Source: JAAXHF01 sp965242605 (GTDB lineage: Bacteria; Desulfobacterota; Binatia; Bin18). From it: 64,000 nucleotides of DNA. The stretch is taken from positions 62,001-126,000 of the forward strand of contig CBDESS010000003.1 of assembly GCA_965242605.1 (NCBI GenBank), written 5' to 3'. The notes under the pieces are model-generated. The model was not told where the DNA came from. It ran no database searches and saw only the letters and a list, made by a program, of their open reading frames with translations. The first letter of the stretch is position 1. Each line of letters begins with the position of its first letter. Of the stretch, positions 7,623 through 16,036 are shown piece after piece. A program made the translations under genes and the position numbers.

Positions 7623-9083
7623 TCAATAGGCGTTGTCGTCGGCAAATCCGCGCAGGGCTGTCCTGGCGATGATCCACAGGTCCAGCCACAGGGACCAGTT
7701 GCGGATGTACCAGAGATCGAACTGGACCCGCTGCTCTATCTGATCGAGCCGGTCGGTCGGTCCGCGCCAGCCATGGATCTGCGCCCAGCCCGTGAGCCCG
7801 GGCTTTACCCTGTGCCGTAACATGTAGCCAGGAATCAGTCTGCGATATGCTTCGTTGATGGAGAGGGCATGGGGCCTCGGGCCCACGATGGACATGTCAC
7901 CGCGCAGGACATTGAGAAACTGGGGCAGCTCGTCGAGCGAGGTGCGGCGTAGGAACGCGCCGAATGGGGTCACCCGTTTGTCCCCCCTGACGACCAAGGT
8001 CACGGCGTCGCCGTCTTCCTGCACGGTCATGGTCCGAAACTTCCACACCGTGATCTCGCGGCCGTCGAGTCCGGTGCGCCTCTGCTTGAACAGAGCCGGG
8101 CCGGCAGACGTGAGCTTGACGGCAGCCGCGATCAACAGCATGGGGACCGCGGCAACACTCAGGATGAGGAGCGAGAGCACGATATCTTCCGCTCGCTTGA
8201 CCCATCTGGTGACGCCCGAGAACGGTGCTTCGAAGACGTTGCTGACCGGTATCGGCCCGACCGCGGTCCAGCGGGAATGGGCCAGATCGTGGACGAAGAG
8301 GTCCGGGACAATATAGGTGGCCAAGCTGGTAGCGGACAACGCCATGACCAGATCCTTGAGCCGCTCTTCGGCCTGCAGCGGCGGGGCGATGTAGACGCAG
8401 TCGAACTCGCCGGCCTCGGCCCGTTCTACCAGACAGGCGAGGTCTCCCAGCCTCGGCGCGGGCAGGGCTTCCCCCTGGGGCTCTTCATCTTCCGGGTTGG
8501 CGAAGAAGCCGGCCAGGCTCAGGCCGAGGGAGGGGGTTGAGCGTATGACATGCGCGAGCTGCCGGCCGCGCTCGCCGGTGCCGATGATCACGGCGCGCCG
8601 CGTATCGTGGCCGTGCGCTCGCACTAGGCCGAGCACGGCACGGCCCGCCACCCGCCACACCGTCAGGCCGAGCAGGCCGAAGATCATCCACAGCCCGACG
8701 GCTACCCGGGAGTAGTGGCCGGTGGTCTTCACGGTCCAGGCCAACACGCAGAGGCCGAATCCCGTCCACACCCAGGCGACGAGCACCGGCCACAGGTATT
8801 GACGGGGCGAGGCACCGTGCCAGGGACGGTAGAGCCGGACACCCTCTCCGAAGACATGAAAGAAGAGCACGGCAAGAACGCCGGCGATGGTGTAGCGGTC
8901 GGTCCAGGCTATCCCGCGGAGCGCGACGCCGGCCCACAGCCCAAGCAGGATGACGAACGCGTCAAGCGCACGCGAAACGAAGGCCGTCTGGCGCATGTCG
9001 TGCGGGACCGGCACAGACCGCCTTGGGAATCGAAGGTCTCGTGCGGTTTCCTGCGCGTTGGTCGTTCTCTCGTCGGCGGGCAT
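7623..9083 (-). CDS. Undecaprenyl-phosphate sugar-1-phosphate transferase (WbaP/WcaJ type)
   Basis: Predicted polyprenyl-phosphate hexose-1-phosphate transferase of 486 residues, the initiating enzyme for glycan assembly on undecaprenyl phosphate in the inner membrane. It has several N-terminal membrane helices, then a CoA-binding-like Rossmann part (VIIGTGERGRQLAHVI), then the catalytic sugar transferase domain. Catalytic-domain motifs are KFRTM, SLDELPQFLNVLRGDMSIVGPRPH and KPGLTGWAQIHGWRG. ATG 9083 (MPADERTTN) was chosen; the frame extends to a TTG at 9146 that looks unlikely, and no start has a strong ribosome site. It lies 79 bases after the GT4 gene on the same strand, which fits initiation followed by glycan extension in one locus. 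Confidence 0.87.
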   Translation of the reverse strand: MPADERTTNAQETARDLRFPRRSVPVPHDMRQTAFVSRALDAFVILLGLWAGVALRGIAWTDRYTIAGVLAVLFFHVFGEGVRLYRPWHGASPRQYLWPVLVAWVWTGFGLCVLAWTVKTTGHYSRVAVGLWMIFGLLGLTVWRVAGRAVLGLVRAHGHDTRRAVIIGTGERGRQLAHVIRSTPSLGLSLAGFFANPEDEEPQGEALPAPRLGDLACLVERAEAGEFDCVYIAPPLQAEERLKDLVMALSATSLATYIVPDLFVHDLAHSRWTAVGPIPVSNVFEAPFSGVTRWVKRAEDIVLSLLILSVAAVPMLLIAAAVKLTSAGPALFKQRRTGLDGREITVWKFRTMTVQEDGDAVTLVVRGDKRVTPFGAFLRRTSLDELPQFLNVLRGDMSIVGPRPHALSINEAYRRLIPGYMLRHRVKPGLTGWAQIHGWRGPTDRLDQIEQRVQFDLWYIRNWSLWLDLWIIARTALRGFADDNAY

Positions 9084-9162
9084 GGGGTGCTGATAGGCGT
9101 TCCAGGGGTGGAGGGCCAGGGTAACAGCCGAGCGGCAACGCGACAAGGCGTATCACGCCGTG

Positions 9163-10395
9163 TCAAGGCCGGGTGCCGGAAAGCTCGTCCAGCCACCTGG
9201 CAACAATCGACGTCCAATCGTACTCTCTTTCAATCAGACTTCGGCCAGCCCGTCCCATGCGGTTTCTCACATCTGGCTCATCGGCCAAATTGCAGATGGT
9301 GGCGGCCAGCTGTTCGGGAGCTTCCGGGGCGGTAATCAGGCCACACTCATACTCCTCAAGCAGGTCGGCTCCTTCTCCACGACCGGCGTAAATGACCGGC
9401 ACACCGCAACTGAGCGAGGGAAAGATTTTGGCGAGACGCATGCCTTTCGACACCGGCATGTTTTTCAGCGTAGCCACCGATGCGTAGGCAATTGAATACA
9501 GGCGATTGATTTCCTCGTAGGGAAGCTGATCGAAAATAAGGTTGGACGCCTGATAGTTCAGAGCCAGTTGTTCGATTCGATGACGCTCTGGGCCGTCGCC
9601 GCACAGTATGAAGACGATATCCGGCCGCTCTTTCAATAGGGCGGCCGCTTTGATGAGCGTCTCCAGGCCATGATAGTACGCATAGGTCCCAGCGTACAAG
9701 AAGACTTTTCTGTTGCCCAGTTTCCATCTCTCCTGGAGTTCGGGGGCAGGAGGCTGTGGCTTGAGGAAGGATGCGTCTGCGCCATTTGGCAGGAAGGTCA
9801 TGCGATTCCTGGGAATCCCGCGGTCGGCGATATGTTGGGCGAATTCCCGCGTGACGGTGGAGACTTTCCAGGAATGGCGCAAGAAGAAGTCTTCCAGCTT
9901 CAGGGCTGGTGAACGGAGTACGGGGTTGGTGAAAATCCCGGTGCCGATCGCCAAGCCAAGATGGAAATCCGCCACGTTGTAAACGTAGGGGACTCCTCGC
10001 AACACCTTCATCAGGACGGCGGCCAACCCCAGTGACGGCCGCGATTCAACGAACAGGATGTCGGGTCTGGGGCCGAACAGGACGGCTAGGGTGGCCGAAA
10101 CGGTGAAGCTGAGGTAGTTCAACAGACGGACGATTGGCGAGCGGCCCGTCGCAGCGTATACCCAGGTCCGCCTGACCTCGACGCCATCGATCACCTCCCT
10201 GTGGTACAGTTTTCCTCTGTACGCGGGAAAGATGAGTCCCGTCGGATAGTTGGGCAACGCCGTCACCACTCGCACCTCCCGGCCGTTCGCTACCAGTTGC
10301 CTGACGAGGTGACGGAGCCGAATTGAAGCCGCTCCAGTCTCGGGCGGGTAGTACTGCGTCAGCACCAGCCAACGCTGCTTCCTGTTCCCTGCCAT
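9163..10395 (-). CDS. Family 4 glycosyltransferase (WcaI/WbuB-like)
   Basis: Predicted retaining GT-B glycosyltransferase of 410 residues, working on a lipid-linked or surface glycan in the cytoplasm. The N-terminal domain begins LVLTQYYPPETGAASIRLRH, typical of WcaI/WbuB-like GT4 enzymes, with a GREVRVVTALPNYPTG segment. The C-terminal donor domain has FLYAGTYAYYHGLETLIKAA, and a weak form of the EX7E region appears in SLSCGVPVIYAGRGEGADL. The gene lies 23 bases after the sulfotransferase at 10419 and upstream of the initiating sugar transferase, on the same strand. Donor and linkage cannot be read from the sequence. Confidence 0.85.
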   Translation of the reverse strand: MAGNRKQRWLVLTQYYPPETGAASIRLRHLVRQLVANGREVRVVTALPNYPTGLIFPAYRGKLYHREVIDGVEVRRTWVYAATGRSPIVRLLNYLSFTVSATLAVLFGPRPDILFVESRPSLGLAAVLMKVLRGVPYVYNVADFHLGLAIGTGIFTNPVLRSPALKLEDFFLRHSWKVSTVTREFAQHIADRGIPRNRMTFLPNGADASFLKPQPPAPELQERWKLGNRKVFLYAGTYAYYHGLETLIKAAALLKERPDIVFILCGDGPERHRIEQLALNYQASNLIFDQLPYEEINRLYSIAYASVATLKNMPVSKGMRLAKIFPSLSCGVPVIYAGRGEGADLLEEYECGLITAPEAPEQLAATICNLADEPDVRNRMGRAGRSLIEREYDWTSIVARWLDELSGTRP

Positions 10396-10418
10396 GACGT
10401 GCCTGTATGGCCGCAGCT

Positions 10419-11429
10419 TCAGGCCGTCGAGCTCCGCTCGGCGCGCTTCAGCCAGATACCCTCGGCGAGGCGCGCGCTTGAAGCCTGGACGACGCGGCGG
10501 CAGGCTTCGTGGTGGCTCTGCAAGAGGCGTTCAGCCCGCTCGCTGAAGCGGACTTCGGCCGGGCTCTCGCCGAGGGGGGCAAAGAAGGCGCGCTGTATCC
10601 GGGGATGTGCTTTAAGATGTTGCAGGGTTTTGCGAAACCCCGCCCTCCGCAGCGCGACCGCCGCCAGCTTGCCGGCCACAGACAGGGGAAGGTTCCTGGC
10701 GCGCACCGACTTGTTGAGGGGGTGGTGGGGGACGGGTCCGAATGCGGGGGTCCGGCAGAGAGCGGTCAGGACCGTGAGCAGTTGCTCTGTGTTTTTGACG
10801 AGCGTGGAGAAGTCCACGGTCAGGACATCCGCGGGGAGTTCGTAGAGCCTCGACAGCTCCTCGGGGGTGAGGCTGGATCGAACGATGGCGCGTTCCAGCA
10901 CCTCCGCGCCAAAGAGCGCCGAAGGGTGGCCCCGGCTCGTGCGGAATCTCATCATGGAGACGGCCCGGGCCCGGTGCTCCCGAAAGAGCATGACGAGCAA
11001 GGTTCTGTGCCCACGCTCTCCCAGACCCTCAACGCCAGTGGCAAGCGAGCGGTCGCGGTAGGCGTGGTTCGCCATGTCAACAAGAATGGCGGACGGAACG
11101 ATGGTGCGGATTTGCCGCAGCGCCCTTTTGAAGCGCCGGAACGAACGGTAGTAGTACGCATCCTGGATCTCCGGCGCGTGAAAAGCGTCGTGACGCGTGA
11201 GGATTTCATGCAGAAACGTTGTGCCCGAGCGGCCGGGACCGACGCCGAGGAGGTAGTCATACGACGGACGAGCCGAAGCCACGGCGCTGGAAACCGGGGG
11301 AAACGACAGGGGCAGTGCAGTGGGCATTCGGATAACGGCGTCTCCGTTCCTGATGAACGGAGGAGGACCAAGCTCATGGCGCACAATAACACAGTCTTCG
11401 CGCGCTTGCTCAAGCTCGTGCCGCGACAT
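10419..11429 (-). CDS. Sulfotransferase-domain protein
   Basis: Predicted PAPS-dependent sulfotransferase of about 336 residues. The motif YLLGVGPGRSGTTFLHEIL is a clear phosphosulfate-binding loop (GRSGTTFL). LLVMLFREHRARAVSMMRFR lies where the family has its 3'-phosphate-binding Arg/Ser, and LTVDFSTLVKNTEQLL is the usual LRYEDL-like segment. ATG 11429 (MSRHELEQ) is preferred over a TTG at 11447; neither has an obvious ribosome site. It is the first gene of the minus-strand glycan series and is divergent from the acyl-CoA dehydrogenase across a 225-base gap. Together with the gene at 2818 it argues for a sulfated product. Confidence 0.75.
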   Translation of the reverse strand: MSRHELEQAREDCVIVRHELGPPPFIRNGDAVIRMPTALPLSFPPVSSAVASARPSYDYLLGVGPGRSGTTFLHEILTRHDAFHAPEIQDAYYYRSFRRFKRALRQIRTIVPSAILVDMANHAYRDRSLATGVEGLGERGHRTLLVMLFREHRARAVSMMRFRTSRGHPSALFGAEVLERAIVRSSLTPEELSRLYELPADVLTVDFSTLVKNTEQLLTVLTALCRTPAFGPVPHHPLNKSVRARNLPLSVAGKLAAVALRRAGFRKTLQHLKAHPRIQRAFFAPLGESPAEVRFSERAERLLQSHHEACRRVVQASSARLAEGIWLKRAERSSTA

Positions 11430-11654
11430 GAGTTCGAGAGAGGGCAAAGCGCCACCACAGAGGCGGGCAGGCTAGGGCAGCATGACGCAGGTGCTCTCGG
11501 TCCTGTCTCTTGGCCGGTGCGGTCCAAAATGCTATGGCCAGAGAAAAGCGAGACATATGACGAAGACAATGATGGAGTAAGGATGGAGTCTGTTAGGACA
11601 CAGCTGGCAGTGTCCACACCGATTCATCCCCAGTTCTGAAGAAAGGGCACGGCT

Positions 11655-12842
11655 ATGGATTTCAGTTTCAGCCCGGAGGAGGAAGCCTTTCGTCAGGAGT
11701 TTCGGAGCTGGCTGGCTGCCAACATCCCGCGTGACTGGCGGGACGATGGCGAGCTGCACGACCCCGACTCCACAGAGGAGTTTGAACGCCGCCGGGCCTG
11801 GCACCGCAAGCTGTACGACGGCGGCTGGATGTGCATCCACTGGACCGAAGAGTACGGCGGACGCGGGGCCAGCCTGATCCAGCAGGTCATCTACCACGCA
11901 GAACTTGACCGGGCCAAAGCCCCCCCTACAGTCAATTTCCAGGGCATTGCCCGGGTCGGGCCGACGCTGATGCAGTGGGGTACGCCTGAGCAGAAGCAGC
12001 GCTTTATTCCCAAAATTCCGCCAGCCGAAGAGATCTGGTGTCAGGGCTTGTCCGAACCCAACCACGGCTCTGACCTGGCCGCGGTAGAGACCCGGGCGAT
12101 TGACCAGGGCGACCATTTCCTGGTCAACGGCTCTAAGGTCTGGACTTCGAACGCCCACCACGCCGACTATACGACGCTGCTGTGCCGGACCGACCCCGAA
12201 GCTCCCAAACATAAGGGGCTCAGCTATCTGCTGGTTGATATGAAAAGCCCGGGCATCACCGTCCGCCCGTTGATCCAGATTACCGGCGAGCGCGGCTTCA
12301 ACCAAGTGTTTTTTGAAGATGTCCAGGTCCCGACGGCCAACCTGGTAGGCGAGAAAAACCGGGGCTGGCTGGTGGCCATGACGAACATGATGTTCGAGCG
12401 CACAATTCATGGCGGGCGGACTGACATGATGGTTGAGGTGCGGCAACTCATGGACCTGGCCAAGCAGCTTGAACGCAACGGCCGGCCGGCTTGGCAGGAC
12501 AGCTATGTGCGCCAACGGCTGGCCGGTTTCGCCTGCGAGGCGTCGGCCCTCAAGTATACCAGCTTTCGGCAGTTGACCCGGCAACTCCAGGGTCTGCCGC
12601 CCGGGCCCGAGGGCTCAATAATGAAGCTCGGCACCAGCACCCTGAATCACCGCATCCAGGAGTTTGCGATGGAACTGCTGGGGCCCTACAGTCAGTTTGC
12701 ATATCGGGCCGAGCGGGCCCTTGACCGGGGGAAATGGTCGCACCGTATGCTGGCCGCCCGGCGCAGCACGATTGCGGCCGGAACCAACGAAATTCAGCAT
12801 AACATCATTGGCGAACGGGTGCTCGGCCTGCCCAAGGGCTGA
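11655..12842 (+). CDS. Acyl-CoA dehydrogenase
   Basis: Flavoprotein of 395 residues that desaturates an acyl-CoA at C2-C3, passing electrons to ETF. The N-terminus MDFSFSPEEEAFRQEFRSWL and the flavin/substrate motif WCQGLSEPNHGSDLAAV near residues 129-145 are typical. The C-terminus STIAAGTNEIQHNIIGERVL carries the usual nucleotide-binding loop (AGTNEIQ). A GAAAGGG ribosome site precedes ATG 11655. It begins a plus-strand operon with an amidohydrolase, an SDR and an NTF2-like protein. A shrunken relative of this family is at 51892-52190. Chain-length specificity is not predictable here. Confidence 0.92.
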   Translation: MDFSFSPEEEAFRQEFRSWLAANIPRDWRDDGELHDPDSTEEFERRRAWHRKLYDGGWMCIHWTEEYGGRGASLIQQVIYHAELDRAKAPPTVNFQGIARVGPTLMQWGTPEQKQRFIPKIPPAEEIWCQGLSEPNHGSDLAAVETRAIDQGDHFLVNGSKVWTSNAHHADYTTLLCRTDPEAPKHKGLSYLLVDMKSPGITVRPLIQITGERGFNQVFFEDVQVPTANLVGEKNRGWLVAMTNMMFERTIHGGRTDMMVEVRQLMDLAKQLERNGRPAWQDSYVRQRLAGFACEASALKYTSFRQLTRQLQGLPPGPEGSIMKLGTSTLNHRIQEFAMELLGPYSQFAYRAERALDRGKWSHRMLAARRSTIAAGTNEIQHNIIGERVLGLPKG

Positions 12843-12894
12843 ACCGCTGACGCTTCAGACCGTGAGCGCCCAGCCAGAATGGAGGAATACGACG

Positions 12895-14013
12895 ATGCGC
12901 GATGGGTTCAAAATTGTGGATACCGATTCTCACATGATGGAGCCGGAATGGCTGTGGGAGCGGCATATGGAGGACGCCTACCGATCGCGGGCCCCTCGGA
13001 TGGGCGAGGCACCGGGCTCAGGACGGCGGGCCTTCCTGGTTGAGGGGGAGTCGTTCACACGCGAGAAGGGCAAGTACCCTATGGCGGCCAAGGCGTTTCT
13101 TAAGGCCGCGACCAAGGCCATGGCCCGCTTTGACAAGGCCCGTCGCACCGAGTTCAGCCCTCAGAGCCGGCTTGACGACATGAACGAGCACGGGGTTGAC
13201 GTTCAGATTCTGTACCCGACCTATACCGGCCAGATGTTGGGCCGTGAGTTCCGCGATACCAAACTGCTGGCCGCCTGCGTGCGGGCCTACAACAACTGGG
13301 CCGCCGACTATACTGCGCTGGCCCCGGAACGCCTGCGCTGGGCCGCGGCCCTGCCGATGCAGGATGTCGGAGAGGCGATCATCGAAGCCCACCGGGCCGC
13401 GGAGGCCGGCTGCGTCAGCTACTACATGCGCCCCAATCCGGTCCGCGGCCGGACCCTGTGGCACGCCGCCTACAGCCCGCTGTGGGCCGAGATTGAGAAG
13501 ATTGGCAAACCCCTCTCCACCCATGACTCTGCCTCGGCCTCGGTGCCGTCGTTCGGCGACCGGATGGACACCCATACCAGCGGGCATATTCTGTCGCACC
13601 CGTTTGAGGCGATGGCGGCAATGGCCGGGCTGATCTGGTTCGGCGTCTTTGAGAAGTTTCCCAAGCTGAAAGTGATCCATGTTGAGGGAGACGGCGGCTG
13701 GACGCCGTACTGGCTGCAACGCATGGAACAGCACTGGAACTTCAGCGGCAACGCCGAGCACGAATATCTGACCCGGCGTCCGACCGAATACTTCAGAACA
13801 AATGTGTGCGTAGCCTTCCGAGGCGACGAGCCGACCATGAAAGCCGCGGTGGAGCTGGTCGGCGACGACAACTTCACCTGGGACTCTGACTACCCGCACC
13901 CCGACGGAACCTACCCGTGGGGCGTACAAGCCATGCTCAATCAGCCGATTCCAGAGGTCTCCAAGCGTAAACTGTTGTGGGATAACGCGGCACGGGTCTT
14001 CAATCTGGGCTGA
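12895..14013 (+). CDS. Amidohydrolase-family metal-dependent hydrolase/decarboxylase (ACMSD-like)
   Basis: Protein of 372 residues of the amidohydrolase_2 group, a TIM-barrel family of non-hydrolytic decarboxylases and hydrolases. The N-terminal metal motif appears as DTDSHMMEP, the form seen in many ACMSD-like proteins where HxH is replaced by DxH. The C-terminal Asp lies in NFTWDSDYPHPDGTYPWG. LIWFGVFEKFPKLKVIHVEGDGGW is the usual penultimate strand and loop. The frame is open from 12664, inside the upstream gene, but ATG 12895 has GGAGG 9 bases upstream. It lies 52 bases after the acyl-CoA dehydrogenase, so the two probably share a transcript. Substrate unknown. Confidence 0.88.
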   Translation: MRDGFKIVDTDSHMMEPEWLWERHMEDAYRSRAPRMGEAPGSGRRAFLVEGESFTREKGKYPMAAKAFLKAATKAMARFDKARRTEFSPQSRLDDMNEHGVDVQILYPTYTGQMLGREFRDTKLLAACVRAYNNWAADYTALAPERLRWAAALPMQDVGEAIIEAHRAAEAGCVSYYMRPNPVRGRTLWHAAYSPLWAEIEKIGKPLSTHDSASASVPSFGDRMDTHTSGHILSHPFEAMAAMAGLIWFGVFEKFPKLKVIHVEGDGGWTPYWLQRMEQHWNFSGNAEHEYLTRRPTEYFRTNVCVAFRGDEPTMKAAVELVGDDNFTWDSDYPHPDGTYPWGVQAMLNQPIPEVSKRKLLWDNAARVFNLG

Positions 14014-14044
14014 GCCGGCCGCCGGCTCAGCCCTCATCACGCCG

Positions 14045-14067
14045 GCCGGCCAGCGCCGGCATTTTTT
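14045..14067 (+). terminator. Possible intrinsic terminator or attenuator inside the operon
   Basis: Two GCCGGC palindromes (14045-14050 and 14055-14060) can pair around a CAGC loop and are followed by ATTTTTT. A second GC hairpin, TGAGCCGGC/GCCGGCTCA at 14011-14029, overlaps the upstream stop codon. Because the SDR starts only 15 bases later with its own CAGGAG ribosome site, this could attenuate transcription between the genes rather than end it. Confidence 0.5.
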
Positions 14068-14082
14068 CAACAGGAGAGTAGC

Positions 14083-14874
14083 ATGAACTTTGACACAAAA
14101 GTCGGTCTGGTGACAGGAGCGGCTTCGGGCATTGGCCGTGCCACCGCGCTCGGATTTGCCAGTCGCGGGGGCGCGGTCGCCGTCGTCGATATCAACTGGG
14201 AGAAGGCCGAGCAGGTGGGAGCCGAGATTCGCGCCGCCGGCGGCAGGGCGTTAGCGCTGATCGCCGACGTGACCCAGCCGGCCGACATTGATGCCATGAT
14301 CTCGCAGACCGTTGGCGAGTTTGGCCGCCTCGACTTTCTGCACAACAACGCCTTTGGTCTGCCGGGCGACCGCTTGGCCGCCCGGACCGGCGAGCTTGAC
14401 GACGAGGTCTGGGACAAAACCCTTGACCTGGGGCTGACCGCGGTCTTTCAGGCCATGAAACGCGCCATCCCTGAGATGCGCAAAAACGGCGGCGGGGCGA
14501 TTGTCAACACCGCCTCAATCTCGGGCCTGTACGCCGACTACGGCATTGCCGCCTATAATGCGGCCAAGGCCGGGGTGATCAACCTGACCCGGGTGGTGGC
14601 GGTTGAGTACGCGCGCAGCGGGATTCGGGCCAACTGTGTGTGTCCGGGGGCGATTAACACGCCGCTGATCGCCCCGGCCCTGGAGATCGCCGGCTTTCAG
14701 GACCAGTTCGACGCTGCCATTCCACTCGGCCGGCTGGGCGAGCCCGAAGAGATCGCCAATGTGGTGCTCTTTCTGGCCTCCGATCTGGCCTCGTTTGTGA
14801 CCGGCGCGGCGTTTGTGGCCGATGGCGGACAGACGGCCAAAACGGGCAGCCCGTCGTTTCTGACCGAGGGCTGA
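14083..14874 (+). CDS. Short-chain dehydrogenase/reductase
   Basis: Classical SDR of 263 residues, an NAD(P)-dependent oxidoreductase of alcohols or ketones. TGAASGIGRATALG is the glycine-rich cofactor loop, LHNNA the NNAG-like motif, and catalytic Ser plus YNAAK appear in NTASISGLYADYGIAAYNAAK (residues 146-166). VVDINW after strand 2 favours NAD over NADP by the acidic residue at the strand end; this is inference. CAGGAGAG precedes ATG 14083. Its place after an acyl-CoA dehydrogenase and an amidohydrolase suggests one step of a degradation route. Confidence 0.9.
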   Translation: MNFDTKVGLVTGAASGIGRATALGFASRGGAVAVVDINWEKAEQVGAEIRAAGGRALALIADVTQPADIDAMISQTVGEFGRLDFLHNNAFGLPGDRLAARTGELDDEVWDKTLDLGLTAVFQAMKRAIPEMRKNGGGAIVNTASISGLYADYGIAAYNAAKAGVINLTRVVAVEYARSGIRANCVCPGAINTPLIAPALEIAGFQDQFDAAIPLGRLGEPEEIANVVLFLASDLASFVTGAAFVADGGQTAKTGSPSFLTEG

Positions 14875-14957
14875 GCCGCGGCGCGGCACAACCGTTGCAC
14901 TCCGGCCCCGGTCAGACTATGCTCGGGCGGGAGATACGCCACCACAAGGAGGGAGTT

Positions 14958-15392
14958 ATGGCAGACATCGAGACCCAAATGCAGGCAGTGATTGACCGTG
15001 AAGCGATCCGCAACCTGCCGCTCCAGTACTGTCACTGTGTATGGCAAAAGGACTTGGACGGCTACGCCAACCTGTTCACCGAAGACGGCTCGTTCTCGGT
15101 CGACAACCCCGAGCTGCCGGGGGCCGAGGGACGGGACAATCTGCGCAAAATGATCGCCAACGGCCTGGACGACATCCAGCCCCGTCCGTTCATTCATAAC
15201 CATGTGATTGAACTGACCGGCCCGGACTCGGCGACCGGGACGTGTTACGTCGAGGTACACATGAAGCGTGACGGCAAGAAGTGGGAGATGCGGGGCTGGT
15301 ATGACGACGTGTATGCCAAGGTTGACGGCGAGTGGAAGTTCAAGTCGCGCCGTATCACCACCGACTCGTTTGGTCCCGAGAACGAGGGCTAA
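14958..15392 (+). CDS. NTF2-like (SnoaL_4) protein
   Basis: Small protein of 144 residues with the SnoaL/NTF2 cone fold, as used by dehydratases, isomerases and small-subunit partners. The start IDREAIRNLPLQYCHCVWQK followed by DLDGYANLFTEDGSFSVD is the family signature, and the end is MRGWYDDVYAKVDGEWKFKS. ATG 14958 has AAGGAGGGAG immediately upstream; the frame is open further up to 14895 without a better site. It closes the 11.6-15.4 kb operon and is followed directly by a 9-bp hairpin. Whether it is an enzyme or an accessory protein cannot be told. Confidence 0.82.
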   Translation: MADIETQMQAVIDREAIRNLPLQYCHCVWQKDLDGYANLFTEDGSFSVDNPELPGAEGRDNLRKMIANGLDDIQPRPFIHNHVIELTGPDSATGTCYVEVHMKRDGKKWEMRGWYDDVYAKVDGEWKFKSRRITTDSFGPENEG

Positions 15393-15398
15393 GCCCCG

Positions 15399-15419
15399 CC
15401 CTCTCCCAGCGGGAGAGGG
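15399..15419 (+). repeat. Perfect 9-bp hairpin after the NTF2-like gene
   Basis: CCCTCTCCC at 15399-15407 and GGGAGAGGG at 15411-15419 are exact complements around a 3-base AGC loop, seven bases past the stop codon. There is no T-tract, so it is not a standard intrinsic terminator. Hairpins of this exact type (CCCTCTCCC-nnn-GGGAGAGGG) are, from memory, common at gene ends in many Gram-negative genomes and may stabilise 3' ends. Confidence 0.6.
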
Positions 15420-15466
15420 AATACGCAGGTGTCACCAGTGACCGACGACACAGGAAGGACGCACTG

Positions 15467-15504
15467 TGATGCCCGCCCTGCAGGGCGGGGTTGTGGTTTC
15501 TTAC
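15467..15504 (+). repeat. GC-rich hairpin repeat, copy C
   Basis: Reads TGATGCCCGCCCTGCAGGGC followed by GGGGTTGTGGTTTCTTAC. The core CCCGCCCTGCAGGGCGGG is a perfect palindrome. On the minus strand it shares an AACCCCGCC arm, a GGGCGG arm and CATCACA with copy A, 9 kb away. It lies upstream of a decayed YecR-like gene, so all three copies neighbour broken small genes. Confidence 0.55.
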
Positions 15505-15616
15505 GGGTTGTTCCCGATTGTTCCAGGCTTGGCGGTCGCCTGAATTTGTGCCATATATGGCTATAGATGGCGGTTTATGCCGATCCCATACATGGGGGGC
15601 AAGGGCCAAGCCTGAT

Positions 15617-15639
15617 CAGGCCGTCTATGGCCTGTTTTT
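15617..15639 (+). terminator. Intrinsic terminator
   Basis: CAGGCC at 15617-15622 and GGCCTG at 15629-15634 form a perfect 6-bp stem around GTCTAT, followed at once by five T. This is a textbook rho-independent terminator on the plus strand and probably ends the 11.6-15.4 kb operon, about 225 bases past its last stop codon. Confidence 0.65.
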
Positions 15640-15669
15640 CATTGTGGTAACATCGTAATCTGTCCTTTG

Positions 15670-15949
15670 GACGGGGGCCGGGCGGACGCCATGCTCCTTT
15701 ACGGCTGGGTAAGGTAACGTTCTTTTTGCCAGCGAGGTCGTTGATTGGTCGTTAGCCCTGCCGAACGCTGAACGGCGTTGCCGAGCCTGGGGCTATGGGG
15801 ACGCTGAAGCGATAGACACGCTCTCAACTCGTTGTCTCGAGCGAACAGGGTTCGACATATGCCCAAAAGCGAAACCAGAGCAGTGCTTTGCCTGCATCAA
15901 CGAAGAGGCGCGGGGACTCCTGGAGAAATCCGAAAAGAAGGGGGATTGA
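15670..15949 (+). pseudogene. Remnant of a YecR-like small lipoprotein
   Basis: A plus-strand frame gives DGGRADAMLLYGWVR and stops. After a frame change the sequence continues SEVVDWSLALPNAERRCRAW, then GYGDAEAIDTLSTRCLERTG, then CPKAKPEQCFACINEE, and ends at TGA 15947-15949. The order RAD, then DW, then AxxRCxxWGYxxAEA, then RxC and QC matches my memory of YecR-like lipoproteins (SRADGTV..., RCxAWGYxxAEAFGG). The N-terminal lipobox part is not recognisable, there is no start codon in the second frame, and the two parts are out of frame. Hence a degraded copy. The rest of the 15393-16036 gap holds only the hairpins and terminator listed. Confidence 0.5.
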
Positions 15950-16036
15950 CCGGACCGATGACAGCCCGCGGATGACCTGCCGCCGAACACGCACCACTGT
16001 TCATGACAGGGGAGGGACGAGCGTCCCCCCGGTTTC

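Noticed and set aside
12664..12894. N-terminal extension of the amidohydrolase into the acyl-CoA dehydrogenase gene
   Set aside because: It would overlap 180 bases of a well-supported gene. ATG 12895 has GGAGG and the family's usual start DTDSH follows directly.
6384..15504. CRISPR-like repeats
   Set aside because: Only three palindromic copies, irregularly spaced by about 1 and 8 kb, with no spacers and no cas genes.
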